From Phytophthora hibernalis (taxonomy: Eukaryota; Oomycota; Peronosporomycetes; Peronosporales; Peronosporaceae), in contig JAAKBF010000390.1 of the NCBI GenBank assembly GCA_012656075.1, positions 806,001 to 870,000 of the forward strand: 64,000 nt of DNA, in the 5' to 3' direction. Below, piece by piece: positions 12,091 to 21,449 of the stretch. The notes below the pieces were generated by a model. That model saw only the letters and a list, made by a program, of their open reading frames with translations, made no database searches and was not told where the DNA came from. The position numbers were made by a program, and so were the translations under genes. Position 1 is the first letter of the stretch. Each line of letters opens with the position of its first letter.

Positions 12091-12744
12091 CTCGGTCGTT
12101 GGTTGATGTGGTTTGTCAGGCTGGTTGTACTTGTGCGCGGAAACTTCGAAAGTGAATTGAAGCTTCGGACTGCTGCGACCTCAGCGAGATAATTAGACGC
12201 TGGAGATCGGTGGCTGTCGTAGCATCGGCTGGTTCTCCACGAACACGCGCTTTCCGTGTGTTTCACACAAAACAGACCTTTTAATCTTCATTCTGCAGAA
12301 CATCGATCTCGTCATCGTCCACATCGTGACGTGCGATGTGCCGGTCGTAAACGTTGTCTGAGAAGATGACTGCGGCAATCGAGCTCGTAACAGCAATAGG
12401 ACCCGTCTCGCGCCAGATAGCTGCAACAACAAAAGATTGGAGTGCACAACGCGAGGGGCGTACCGAAAATACCAGGGATGTCCCACCACCGATCGGACCT
12501 CGCCTTACCACTGGTGTCCCACACGCTTGTCCCGGTTCCCCTGCATCAACTCAATTTGAAGGCGTCGGCCTTATAGCAGTATTTCGTGTGCGAAGCCGAT
12601 ATCGATGTATAGGCGAAGATTGCTCGGGGCAACATCAGAGGAAGGTTGAATGCGCAACAAGTTGCTGGACGTTGATGTTAGCAACATCCATGCACAATAC
12701 GAACATAGATTGATATTTGGTATTAAACTACTGTGCGTTACTTT
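12091..12744. other. No recognisable gene
   Basis: Overlapping short ORFs lie on both strands at 12190-12520, none with a motif I recognise. The sequence sits between a DIRS-like remnant and a gene fragment and may be decayed repeat. Confidence 0.4.
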
Positions 12745-13174
12745 GACGTTGTGACGCTAGGTTGTGGGCTCCCTTTCTTGCAGTCCGAGCTCGTCGTCGC
12801 TAGAGCTGCTTACCATGCCGGAGTTCATCTTCTTCATGGTCCAGTAGGAGCCGATGGAGTTGACGCCGCCGACGGCACCCACTGCGAACAACATGTACTC
12901 GATGTGGCCGTCGCTACGGTCGTCAGACGGTACGTGGGGTGAGCTTAACGATGAAGACGGACGTCATAAGAGGTTGACACTCTGCGACGTGTTCTTGAGC
13001 GTGAGCGGCACAACTGAGTGCAATATGTCGTAGGCCGTGATGTTGATGAGGCAATCTCGGCCATGGTAGTTGGGGATAACGGCGGCTCACGTGATGTCCT
13101 TCATAGGCCACCGTCCAGAGTCTGGTCTCCGTTGGCGTCCTACAGCACCATTTACGGCCACCTACGAGGCCTCG
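12745..13174 (-). pseudogene. Broken fragment of a membrane-protein gene
   Basis: Two minus-strand pieces look like genuine coding sequence. One, at about 13085-12970, reads NYHGRDCLINITAYDIL and then VVPLTLKNTSQSVNLL before a stop. The other, at about 12910-12765, reads HIEYMLFAVGAVGGVNSIGS and then a basic/acidic tail (MKKMNSGMVSSSSDDELGL), like one transmembrane helix with a cytoplasmic tail. They are in different frames. The family is unknown. An LTR-gag-LTR element starts immediately at 13175 and may have broken the gene. Confidence 0.3.
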
Positions 13175-13389
13175 TGTAATGAATTGCAAAACGAAAAGTG
13201 AATTGACTTTAGTCCGCGACGCCTGCCTTGCTGTATCCCGCACTACTGGTCGTCGTGGATTCTAGACTCGTAATCACTATTGTTCGTAAACCTTCTCTTC
13301 AACTGTGATGCCTCGTAATCACTATGACTCGTAAACATGTTCATCAACTGCAATGACGAAATAACTGATATGCTGTTATATCCGTTACA
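13175..13389 (-). repeat. 3' LTR of LTR-gag-LTR copy 1
   Basis: This 215-bp repeat is about 93-95 percent identical by eye to the copy at 14238-14452. It begins TG and ends CA on both strands. Confidence 0.8.
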
Positions 13390-13417
13390 CGACCCCGTTT
13401 TAAGAGTGAGCATACTC

Positions 13418-14144
13418 TTATTTGTGAAGGAAGTCTGGCGCAATTTGTCCCACTTCCTTGCAGCAGTGACACGTGGCAGACTTGGTCCAGTTACGGTCGA
13501 CCTCTTTAGTCGATGCGCTTGAGAAATGAGCATTCTCAAATTGGGAACCCCAGTCGATGGCGTCCTCGAGAGTGCCCGGACTCTTTTTGTTGATGAATCG
13601 ACAGGTGTCTCCGTGTAGACCTTGCTGGAAGTAGAACCTCTGCTCGAGAGGTGAAATCGGTTCAGTGCACTGAATCAGAATATTCTGAAATTCAGACACG
13701 TAATCATGGTAGGACCCATGTTGACGCAACTTGCACAGGCGTTGACGTAAATCGAACTCGAAATCACGTGCGCGGAAGCGCTTACGTATTTTGGTCTTGA
13801 ACAGACCCCACGTTCTTGGTAGTCCGTGTGCCTGGCAGTGCTGGTAGAAAGCACGGTACCAGTTCATTGCCGACGGGCCCAAGTTTCCAGCCACGATTGG
13901 GACGAATGTGGCGTCCTGAGGGTCCGTGGGCTGACCGTAGTATTCTTCGGTAGCGAAGAGCCAAAGGCCAAGGTCTTCGTTGAACTTGCCTTGGTAGGTG
14001 GGTGGTCACGACGCTTGGCTGGCAGCGTCTTCATTATTGCTGCATGTGCCTCGTTGCCTCCGCCATTTGGGTGGCAAAGCTCTCTTGGTGGACTTGCATG
14101 AGCTGCATGAGGTGATCGATGGTCACCGTGGTGTTCGACGACAT
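13418..14144 (-). pseudogene. Gag of LTR-gag-LTR copy 1 (frameshifted)
   Basis: The gag starts at MSSNTTVTIDHLMQLMQVHQ (ATG at 14144). After frame changes it continues in the 158-codon piece 13894-13418. That piece has the retrotransposon gag core, MNWYRAFYQHCQAHGL, TWGLFKTKIRKRF and YHDYVSEFQNIL, followed by a damaged zinc knuckle (CHCCKEVGQ, in which the His and last Cys are lost). A paralogue with an intact CCHC knuckle lies at 61.3-62.1 kb. Confidence 0.7.
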
Positions 14145-14237
14145 TGATGCTCTACGGCAGGACAGAGCTCTACGGCGAGTAGGGTGCTCGAAGGCTTGGC
14201 GCGTGAGGAAATTTGGGCTTGGACGCAAGTGCTTCTA

Positions 14238-14452
14238 TGTAATGAATAACAAAAAGAAAAGTGAATTGACTTTAGTCCGCGACGCCTGCCTTGCTGTATC
14301 GCGCACTACTGGCCGTCGTGGTTTCTAGACTCGTAATCACTATTGCTCGTAAACCTTCTCTTCAACTGTGATGCCTCGTAATCACTATGACTCGTAAACA
14401 TGTTCCCCAGCTGCAATAAGGAAATAACGGATATGCTGTTATATCCGTTACA
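14238..14452 (-). repeat. 5' LTR of LTR-gag-LTR copy 1
   Basis: Partner of the 13175-13389 repeat, same length and orientation. It lies upstream of the gag start on the minus strand. Confidence 0.8.
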
Positions 14453-14882
14453 GTTTGCCGCCAGCGGACAAGTAGCCCCCACTCTTTTCGCGCTTGCGCT
14501 TTTTCACCTGGCAATGTTCGGCCCAGGGCACGTGCCTGGTTCCTCGAAGCTCGAGTGGACGTTCGCCTAGATCTCATGGATCTTCGGTGGCATGGTCGAC
14601 TTGCTGTGCTCCAGCTACTTCAACGAAAAGTACGGTCACAAGAAGACCGGCTGCAAGAGCGGCTTAGATTCACATTTGCATTCCGATTGTTGGAGAGAGA
14701 GAGCGGTTCTATTTCCTAATATTCAGCGGCGGCGAGCGGTACTTAACCCAGCGTGTATAGTTTTTTGCCTACCTATAAAAATGTAACCTACATTTCAGTT
14801 CCAAGGTAAACCTACATCCATCTATAAACAATGTAACCCATTCCAACCTGCAAAAGGTTACACTCGCATTTCCGCATCCACC
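14453..14882. other. Intergenic sequence upstream of VPS25
   Basis: The first 130 bp may continue the fragment broken at 13.17 kb (minus strand VKKRKREKSGGYLSAGGK). The rest is non-coding and probably holds the VPS25 promoter. I identify no specific element. Confidence 0.4.
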
Positions 14883-15704
14883 ATGGACAAGTTCTCGTAC
14901 CCGGAGTACTACGACTTCCCTCCCTTCTTCACGTGCGTTCCGCATCCTTCCAACCTGTAAAAAATACAAAAACTTATCAAGAACTCTAAACTAATCCCAC
15001 AGACTGCAGCCCGTGCGCGCCACACGCGAGAAGCAGATCGTCCTGTGGCAGCAGCTCGTGCTCGAGTACCACCGCGCGCACGACCTGCCCATCTTCCAGC
15101 CCTTCGCCTCGTCGCTCTTCGAGAACGTGAAAATCAGTCGCAATATGGCGCAGGACGGCCGTCTGGCTGTGGTGGAGCACCTGGTGCGCTGCGGCCACGG
15201 CCGGTGGGAGGACGACACCAGGACGCGCTGCAGGATCATGTGGAAGAAGCCGGCCGAGTGGGCCGCCGAGATCTACGACTTTGTACGAGGCGAAATGCTG
15301 TTGGATGATTTTTGAGTTGTGTCGAAATGATTGCAGCTATTGATGATGTTTTATGGATGTGTATGGTGCTATCATTTCAGGCCAAGGACCATGGAATGTT
15401 GGGCAATGTGTTCACGGTGTACGAACTGTATGCTGGGGAGGAGACACTGGGGACGAGTACGTGGAGAAGGGGTTGGTAGATAGTGGAGGGCTTATTGGGT
15501 GTGTTGCTTTGGTAGATATTCACGGGATGGAGCCCTGGCTGCTGCGTGAGGCGCTCAAGGTGCTGGAGGGGGAAGGAAAGGTGCGATTCGAGTGCTTGTT
15601 GATGTGTCACTGAGCTGCTAGCTTATGGATTGCTGCTATAGGCTGCAGTGATTGCCGGCGAGACGTGCGAGGAAGACGGCGTCAAGTTCCTTGCCACGGA
15701 TTGA
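14883..15704 (+). CDS. VPS25: ESCRT-II subunit VPS25 (five exons)
   Basis: Vps25 is the ESCRT-II subunit that binds ESCRT-III (Vps20/CHMP6) during multivesicular-body sorting on endosomes. Five exons splice at GT-AG sites: 14883-14932, 15003-15282, 15381-15456, 15516-15580 and 15642-15704. They encode 177 residues, against 176 in human VPS25. Diagnostic features are YYDFPPFFTLQP at the N-terminus (the PPF/PPFFTLQPN box that contacts Vps22/Vps36), LWQQLVLEYHR, then IMWKKPAEWAAEIYDF in the first winged helix. The second winged helix has NVFTVYELYAGEE and GMEPWLLREALKVLE, and the protein ends GVKFLATD. All exon phases agree and no frameshift is needed. The four introns are 59-98 bp, normal for an oomycete. 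Confidence 0.95.
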
Positions 15705-15929
15705 GTAACGGGTGATAGAGCGGGAACTGAGAAGAGGTACGATGGGTGTCGTGTAATGATAATGTGAAGCGACGAGGATTGTTTTTATGCCAACTGCCTC
15801 GTGAAGAGGTCTTCTCGCTATGATGGGTTCGTGGTTGCGCAGTTCGTCTCATTGTTGGGACACGTACACGGCAGCTCGAAACAACACAAAGCAAATTGCT
15901 TGAGCTGCTGCACGAGTGTTGAATTTTGA

Positions 15930-16555
15930 ATGGAGGAAAAGAGCCAATCGACCACCACCGAGGCTCCACGCCATCGTCGCCAGCACCGCCGCGGCAACCG
16001 TCATCGCCACCACGAAGCTGACCAAACCGCAAGCGAGGAAGTTTCTGGTATACCGAAGCCTCTGCTGATTGAAGAGCCCGGCGTTGAGGCGGCCGAGTTG
16101 GATGGGTCAAGTTTGCAAATTGGCGTCATTTCTACCCGTGGCTATGCTGATGTGGTGGACACCCTGGTAGCGACGTGCTGCAGTGAACTGATGCTCAAAG
16201 GCGTTGAGAGCCACAACCTCCACTTGACGCAGGTTGCTTTGCCTACGGAGCTTCCCTACACGACCAAGCAATTGAATTGTGCGGCTCCAGAACCTTTGGA
16301 CGCTGTAATTGTCGTGGGCTGCATGGTGGAAGGAACGTCTCTCTCTTGTGGAGTTGTAGCCGATGCGGTGGCAGAGGCGGTCATGATGGCGAGCTTGGAG
16401 ACCAAGACCCCGGTGATTAAGGGCTTCTTCACTGCAAGACTACTGCTCAAGCTCGTCAGTGCGCTGGATTGGCGGCGAAATGTGGCAGTTTTGGCGTCGA
16501 GTGGGCGCAGACTGCAATCATGATGGCGTTGCAGAACCGTGAAGCGGATCCGTAA
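15930..16555 (+). CDS. Lumazine-synthase-like protein without Cys modules (one frame break)
   Basis: This is the first of three related genes on the same strand. After a basic, His/Arg-rich N-terminus (residues 1-60) comes a domain with the lumazine-synthase (RibH) pattern: LQIGVISTRGYADVVDTLV, ELPYTTKQL, DAVIVVGCMVEGTS and LETKTPVIKGFF. The usual WNxE site reads RGYAD, the S/A-F-E ribityl-contact box reads PTEL, and the position of the catalytic His holds Ser. This suggests lost synthase activity. At about 16432 one base appears to be missing: the other frame continues as TCKTTAQARQCAGLAAKCGS and GVEWAQTAIMMALQ to a TAA at 16555, giving about 208 residues. Without that base the ORF ends at 16523. 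The Cys modules of the next gene are absent. Confidence 0.75.
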
Positions 16556-16881
16556 GCGTAGGTTGATGCTGCCCAGGCTCTCGTTGTTGGTTACGTTGGT
16601 ATTCCCAAAAAATCCACCCTTCATTGTTGGTCATGTTTGCTATTGTTCCAAGCAAGGTCTGCCGCGTCCCAATGTCCAACTCTAACGGTAAGATACAATT
16701 GCGTTGTAGGTCTATCAAAAGCTGTATTGAGTATTGAATCTCGTTTTCCTGTACAGGTCCGTTGTTGTTCTTGAGGCAGTTGAAGTGAATCATACCACGT
16801 CCCAGCGAGATCGTGTTGAAGTTGTTGTCTAAGGCGGTTTCTCGTCATTGATCGTCACAAGCTAGCTCATTACTGAAAAAG

Positions 16882-18027
16882 ATGGGTGTGAAGACAACGA
16901 CGAAGATGAAGCACACGGAGAAGTCGGAAGGTGCTTCTCACGGCCACGAAGAAGGCAAGGCCGAGTCCCCGCATGGTCCAGTACTGGTCGAGCAGCCTGG
17001 TGTCGCCCAATCCAGCAAACTTGATGGCACGGGGATGCGCATTGCCATCGTCGCATCCCACTGGTACGAGGAGGTAGTGCACTCGCTGGTTCACGAGTGC
17101 TCGTGCGAGCTGCTGGCTAAGGGCGTTGCCGGCAACGATCTGCATCTCGTGGAAGTGGCTGGTGCGTTCGAGATACCATTTGCGGCTGCACGCTTGGTCC
17201 ACTGCAAGGACGTAAGCCACCGCCCGGACGCCGTGATCTGCATTGGCTGCATTGTGAATGACGCCACGCACATGTGCGAGACGATGAGCCACGCGGTTGC
17301 GCACGGGATCATGGAGCTGAACGTGAAGTCGGATACGCCTGTGATTTTCGGCGTGCTGTGCTGCGATAGTGAATCGCAGGCTCGTGCTTGCGCGGAGAAG
17401 CGTCCGTGTAGTGCTGGCGGTGAGGGCCACACGTGTAACCACGGCGTGGCATTTGCCCAGTCGGCTTTGGAGATGGCACACCTGAAACGCTGCACCTCTG
17501 CAAAGAAAGCAGAGCAATGTCACTGTGTCCGCTGTGCGAGGCGTGGTGACGAAAGCGGCAAGCACAAGCCTGGCAAACACGAGTCCGAGAAACATGGACC
17601 GGAAATGCTCAAGTCTCTTGGAGCTTGCAGGACTTGTGGATCGTCGGCAGACAAGTGCCCGTGCAAAGATTGCAAGTGCAAGGTGTGCTGCGATAACCGC
17701 GGACAGTGTACGAGCTGCAAGTCGTCAGCCGACAACTGCTCCTGTAAGGACTGCAAGTGCCGTACATGCAACACCAAGCGCCAAGCCTGTCGTGGCTGCG
17801 GCTGCCCTCCTGACAAGTGTTCATGCACAGACTGCAACTGTGCGTCCTGCAGCAGCAAGAAGGAGATGACTGGGACAAAGAAACCGGTGTCGATGATATC
17901 GAGCGAACATGAGACGGCCAAGTCAAGTTCGTCCAGCAGTGGTGCGAAGGTGAAACAAGGCGGATCGGGTGAATGTCCTAGCTGTGGTAGCCCAGAGGGA
18001 AAATGCAAGTGCGGATTGCTGCACTAA
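16882..18027 (+). CDS. Lumazine-synthase-like domain fused to metallothionein-like Cys modules
   Basis: This intact ORF encodes 381 residues. Residues 1-48 are Lys/His/Glu-rich. Residues 49-205 have the RibH fold pattern: MRIAIVASHWYEEVVHSLV (Trp kept), VAGAFEIPFAAARL (A-F-E ribityl box kept), DAVICIGCIVNDATHMCE, SDTPVIFGVLCCD and TCNHGVAFAQSALEM, which resembles the HNHG box of fungal enzymes. In an ungapped alignment the general-acid His of the ETPH/STMH motif is Met, with His one position earlier, so catalysis is doubtful. Residues 250-340 hold three tandem modules with the spacing C-x2-C-x6-C-x-C-x2-C-x-C-x2-C. A fourth, truncated module ends the protein (residues 365-381). Clustered CxC and CxxC with almost no aromatics is the metallothionein pattern. 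No signal peptide is present, so it is probably cytosolic. Fusion of these two domains is not something I know from characterised proteins. Confidence 0.85.
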   Translation: MGVKTTTKMKHTEKSEGASHGHEEGKAESPHGPVLVEQPGVAQSSKLDGTGMRIAIVASHWYEEVVHSLVHECSCELLAKGVAGNDLHLVEVAGAFEIPFAAARLVHCKDVSHRPDAVICIGCIVNDATHMCETMSHAVAHGIMELNVKSDTPVIFGVLCCDSESQARACAEKRPCSAGGEGHTCNHGVAFAQSALEMAHLKRCTSAKKAEQCHCVRCARRGDESGKHKPGKHESEKHGPEMLKSLGACRTCGSSADKCPCKDCKCKVCCDNRGQCTSCKSSADNCSCKDCKCRTCNTKRQACRGCGCPPDKCSCTDCNCASCSSKKEMTGTKKPVSMISSEHETAKSSSSSSGAKVKQGGSGECPSCGSPEGKCKCGLLH

Positions 18028-18437
18028 GGCCGTGACGGCATCGGTACGAGTCGGAGATGATTTTTGCGGTGCAGTGGTGTGATGTGAAGCGTAGGCGGTT
18101 TGCACCACGTGGGAATGAATATTGGACGAGAGCGTGAGGGGGAGATTGTTTTGAAGACAACATGAATCGCGCTGGCAATGTCGCGGCGAAGAGATCAAGA
18201 AGGAGTACCAGAGCAAGAAGTGACGTTGTTGCACAAGCGTAAGGTTTAGTTTTTGCGTAAGTACCGACCTGGTGGAAAAGGTCAAGGAATTTGTTTGAAT
18301 TCTGTTCTTCGAACAAAGACTTTAGATATCTGCACTTGCAACAAGTGCTTTTCGACAGTTCTGCGGTAACGTCGCATATGGGAGCGACGTAAGGCGGAGA
18401 AAACGTTGAAAGCTAAGCTAGTTCATTCTCGAAAACG
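18028..18437. other. Intergenic between fusion gene and Cys-module gene
   Basis: 410 bp with no supported ORF; minus-strand ORFs here are unmarked by any motif. It presumably contains the promoter of the following gene. No regulatory element was recognised. Confidence 0.5.
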
Positions 18438-19033
18438 ATGGCGGTGGGAACAACGACTAGTGTCAAGCACAACCCGAAGGAGGACCTGACCGAAGGTGTG
18501 CCTCGTGGTTATCCCGATGAGCAGCAAGGTCAAAACGAAAGTCATGGACATCAAGAAGAAAAGGCAAGACCGAAGCCCATTCGAGTGAAGACAGAAAGCA
18601 GAAGTCTGGGACCCACCAAAGCCACGAGTCGTGCAAGAACTGCGGGTCGCTAGCGAACAAATGTTCGTGCAAGGACTGCGAGTGCCAAGTGTGCAGCAGC
18701 AAAACTGGAAGCGAGAAAGACGCAGTCATCGAGCCCCCGATCAAGTCGGCGACGTCGTCGGTGGTTGTGTGTGGCGGTGGGTGCATTGCTGCAGCTCAAC
18801 GCGCATCGGCTGGAGGATGTCCGGCGTGCGAATGTCCTTCTGGCGCTTGTCCGTGCACGAAGTGTTGGTGTCCAATCTGCGGACCGCACCAGAAAGCTTC
18901 GCAGTCGACTCCGTCCTGTGGTGGCAGTGAAGCTGATGCGCGTGTCACCGCTGGAAATTGTCCTGCTTGCGGTTGTCCTGCTGGGAACTGCCCGTGCACG
19001 GGTTGCAAGTGTCCGGTTTGCAAGTCCAAGTAA
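18438..19033 (+). CDS. Metallothionein-like Cys-module protein without synthase domain (one frame break)
   Basis: The N-terminus MAVGTTTSVKHNPKEDL parallels MGVKTTTKMKHTEKSE of the fusion protein upstream, and GHQEEK parallels its GHEEGK, so this is a paralogue that lacks the lumazine-synthase domain. After an AAAA run at about 18560 the frame shifts. Supplying one missing base gives KTEAHSSEDRKQKSGTHQSH and then three modules of the same C-x2-C-x6-C-x-C-x2-C-x-C-x2-C spacing: CKNCGSLANKC..., CPACECPSGAC... and CPACGCPAGNC..., ending CKCPVCKSK at 19033. The predicted length is about 198 residues. The modules are richer in Pro and Gly than in the fusion gene. Metal binding (Zn, Cu or Cd) is inferred from cysteine spacing only. 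Confidence 0.7.
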
Positions 19034-19208
19034 GTCGTGCATGAAGCTGTTTCGGTGGTGAAGTTGAAAGGCTTAGCAGATTGACGACGTTGATTTTCAG
19101 TCGCTTTGATGCGAGAGATTGAGCAAAGTTAATGCAGTGAACATTGTTCATTCATAGTTGTTGCTGGGGTTGTCTACCTAGTATATCCTTAGGTCTAGTC
19201 GATGATGA

Positions 19209-20032
19209 TTAAGTGCTCGCCATGAAGACACAGCCATAGACGCCCGTGTCGACAATCATGCACGAGGAGTCCTGCAGCAGACCCTCCTGGATCTTCGGGC
19301 AGTTGCCGAAGATGGTTCCTGAGCACACAGGCTCCGGAGCACAGAAGTCGCTTTCGCCACTCACGATGCTGACTGGAGTCTCACCCGCGGGGTTACCGGT
19401 GCAGTCCAAAGGGGCAGCGTACGTCACGTTGGTAGGTACATTGTCCGCGGTGTAGGGCCTGCAACCATAGACGCCCGTCTCGAGGAAGTCGCAGAACGAA
19501 CCGAACTGCAGTCCGTCCTGAGGAGCAGGACAGTTGCCAGAGGAAACCTGTTGCACGCAAACCGGTTCGACGACACAGTACGAGTTCTCCAGACCCTGAA
19601 CGCTAATGTGGGCGCTCTCCGTCGAGCAATTGGAGAACGGGGCGAGTGGCACGGGGATCGCCGTCGGAGGCTCAGTCGATGGTGACTCAGTGGGGCTGGC
19701 TCCTCCGTCGTTGGCTCTGGGGTAGGAGCATCGGTTGTTGGCTCCGATGTGGGCACTTCCGTCGTCGGAGCTCCAGTCTGAGGCTCAGTGTACGTCTTGC
19801 AACCATAGACACCGGACGCCACAACACCGCAGTACGATCCGAACGGGAGACCATCCTGAGTCGGAGGACAAGCGCCAGTGCTGAAGGTGGCGATGCACGG
19901 GTTTCCAGCCACGCAGAAAACACCTTCGACGCCTTCGACACTCATCTGGTCCTCACCTTCACCGCAGGTGACCGCCCTGACCGAGGAAGTGGCTGACGTG
20001 AGGAGAATCGCGAGCAGGAAAGACTTGAACAT
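19209..20032 (-). CDS. Secreted protein with three Cys-rich GVYGC repeats (one frame break)
   Basis: The ATG at 20032 begins a clear signal peptide, MFKSFLLAILLTSATSSVRA. Three homologous domains of about 60 residues follow, each starting with a single Cys (VTCGEGE, SNCSTES, LDCTGNP) and passing through an FC/YC-x5-C pair. Each then has CP-x-x-Q-(D/E)GL, a further Cys, and ends GVYGC. A Thr/Pro/Glu-rich linker (PTTEVPTSEPTTDAPTPEP) separates domains 1 and 2. Near 19697, inside the linker, one base seems to be missing; restoring frame joins the two halves into about 274 residues. No RxLR, crinkler or transmembrane feature is present. The repeats suggest a disulfide-stabilised extracellular or wall protein. 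I do not recognise a characterised family. Confidence 0.7.
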
Positions 20033-20496
20033 CGTTAGCAGTGGACTGGGTGGTAGGTTTGAAGAGCTTGGTGAGTTGAGGAATGAAGTTGATGCGAGAC
20101 GGAAGGCAAACCTACATCGCCTGACAACTATTTCGGTGAGAATGTGAAGCATGCGATTGTGCTGGCAGGCAGCGTTTTCAAAGAAGCTGATATCTCGGTG
20201 TGAGATCGTGGTCCGTTTTGCTTTGGTGTATTTTCGCTTTCCGACTTGGTCAAAGTTATCTTAAGTCTTACCACATGAGACGAGTCAGTAGATGATCCGG
20301 ATAACGGCATCCTGTGAGACTGTATAGCGTACCCAATAAAGTCTCGCAGGCTCTGCTCAAAATAATCAGAAAACTGTAGCCATGTGAAAAGACAACCAGG
20401 CGTCACGTTTACATCTCGCCTCCGCCCTTTTCCACCGGAAGAGACGCACATTTGTCTCCGCTTGACAGTCTCAGTCTCGAATTTGCAGGTTTCCGA
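20033..20496. other. Divergent intergenic region
   Basis: 464 bp between the secreted-protein gene (minus) and the coiled-coil gene (plus), so it should contain both promoters. No coding potential and no motif that I can assign. Confidence 0.5.
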
Positions 20497-21449
20497 ATGA
20501 TGACTCTGCCGACCGACGAGGTGCCGCCGCCTTCGTCTTCCCGCGGGGCCACAGCTCTAACGCTTGTACCCGACGACCGCGAGGACTCTACGACCGTGGC
20601 CAGTGCCAACCAATCCGACCTGAGCTGCATCTGCTGCAGACCTTCGCGGCCTACGCGGGCCAGCAGCTCTCGCACTCGTACGCGAGCGTGAAACACGCGT
20701 CCCGCGTCACGCGCTACATGGCCGAGTTAACGGAGACTTTGGCCTGTCGCTCCGGCTTGGCTGCACTGGTGAAGCTGCTCTTTAGGCAGTACCTGAGACT
20801 GGGCCACCCCTTCGTGCAGCAGGTGGACGACGCCATGGGCAAGCGCGTCATCGACGCTGTCGTGAGCATTTTGATGCTGGCCGAGCAACCTACAGACCAC
20901 CAGAGCATCTTGGCTCTAGAGGACGTTGAAGCTGGTAAGTTGTCGACCACCGAGAGGTTCCAGGCTCTACTGCTGGGTGAAGTGCCCAGGATGGCTGAAC
21001 AGGAACAGGTGCCGCTCGTGATGGAGCTCAAGGACTTTGTCCCGTTGGAAGAAGTGGCCCGACTCAAGGACGAGAGCAAGGAGCAGCTACAGGAGGCGGC
21101 CACGGAGGCTGCACGACTACGCACGCAGATGACGCAGCTCACGCGCGAGAAGCAGCAGCTGGAGCAGCGACTCACGGACGTGCACAACTACCAGGAGAGC
21201 GAACGCGGCCGCCGCTTCCAGGACATGGAGGAGGAGCTCGCGCGTACGAAGCTGGAAGCCAACCAGAAGGCGCACGACGTACGAAAGCTTGAGCTCGTGG
21301 TGGAGAAGCTGCAGCGCAAGAAGAAGAAGAGCGGGCGCAGTCGCAAGGGCGACAACCAGTCCAACGCGTCCGAGAGCACGCCGCCGTCTCCTGTCCCGGA
21401 GCACAAGTCCAAGATCTACGAGGGCAAGCGCAACAGCATCACGGCCTGA
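20497..21449 (+). CDS. Coiled-coil protein of unknown function (one frame break)
   Basis: The ATG at 20497 (or 20500) opens a frame beginning MMTLPTDEVPPPSSSRGAT, a disordered Ser/Pro/Thr N-terminus. At about 20621 one base appears to be missing; adding it joins ANQSDL to ELHLLQTFAAYAGQQLSHSY and the frame continues to 21449 (about 317 residues). Residues 45-165 are a helical domain (SVKHASRVTRYMAELTETLA, LFRQYLRLGHPFVQQVDDAM). Residues 175-275 form a strong coiled coil rich in Glu, Gln, Arg and Lys (LTREKQQLEQRLTDVHNYQ). A basic stretch (KKKKSGRSRKG) and a short tail follow. No known catalytic motif is seen. Confidence 0.7.

Larger units (their letters stand above)
13175..14452 (-). mobile_element. 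Short LTR-gag-LTR retroelement (TR-GAG-like), copy 1
   Basis: Two direct repeats of 215 bp (13175-13389 and 14238-14452) flank a 0.85-kb interior whose only recognisable coding content is a broken minus-strand gag. On the minus strand each repeat starts TGTAACGGATATAACAGC and ends CATTACA, as LTRs do. A purine-rich tract (AAAACGGGGTCG) abuts the 3' LTR. The sequence TAGAAGCACTTGCG directly follows the 5' LTR where a primer site would be. No protease, RT or integrase is present, and none would fit. The 5 bp on either side (CCTCG and GTTTG) do not match, so no target duplication is visible. Mobilisation in trans by an autonomous Gypsy element is inferred. Confidence 0.75.

Noticed and set aside
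13170..14457. Target-site duplication for the first gag-only element
   Set aside because: The five bases on each side, CCTCG and GTTTG, do not match, and shifting the ends by a few bases does not help.
15013..15315. VPS25 as a single-exon ORF of 100 codons
   Set aside because: Exon 2 alone lacks the PPFFT box and the second winged helix. Four GT-AG introns with matching phases give a full-length protein.
17520..18316. Minus-strand Leu/Gln/His-rich ORFs opposite the cysteine modules
   Set aside because: They are low-complexity shadows of the plus-strand Cys/Lys-rich repeats.
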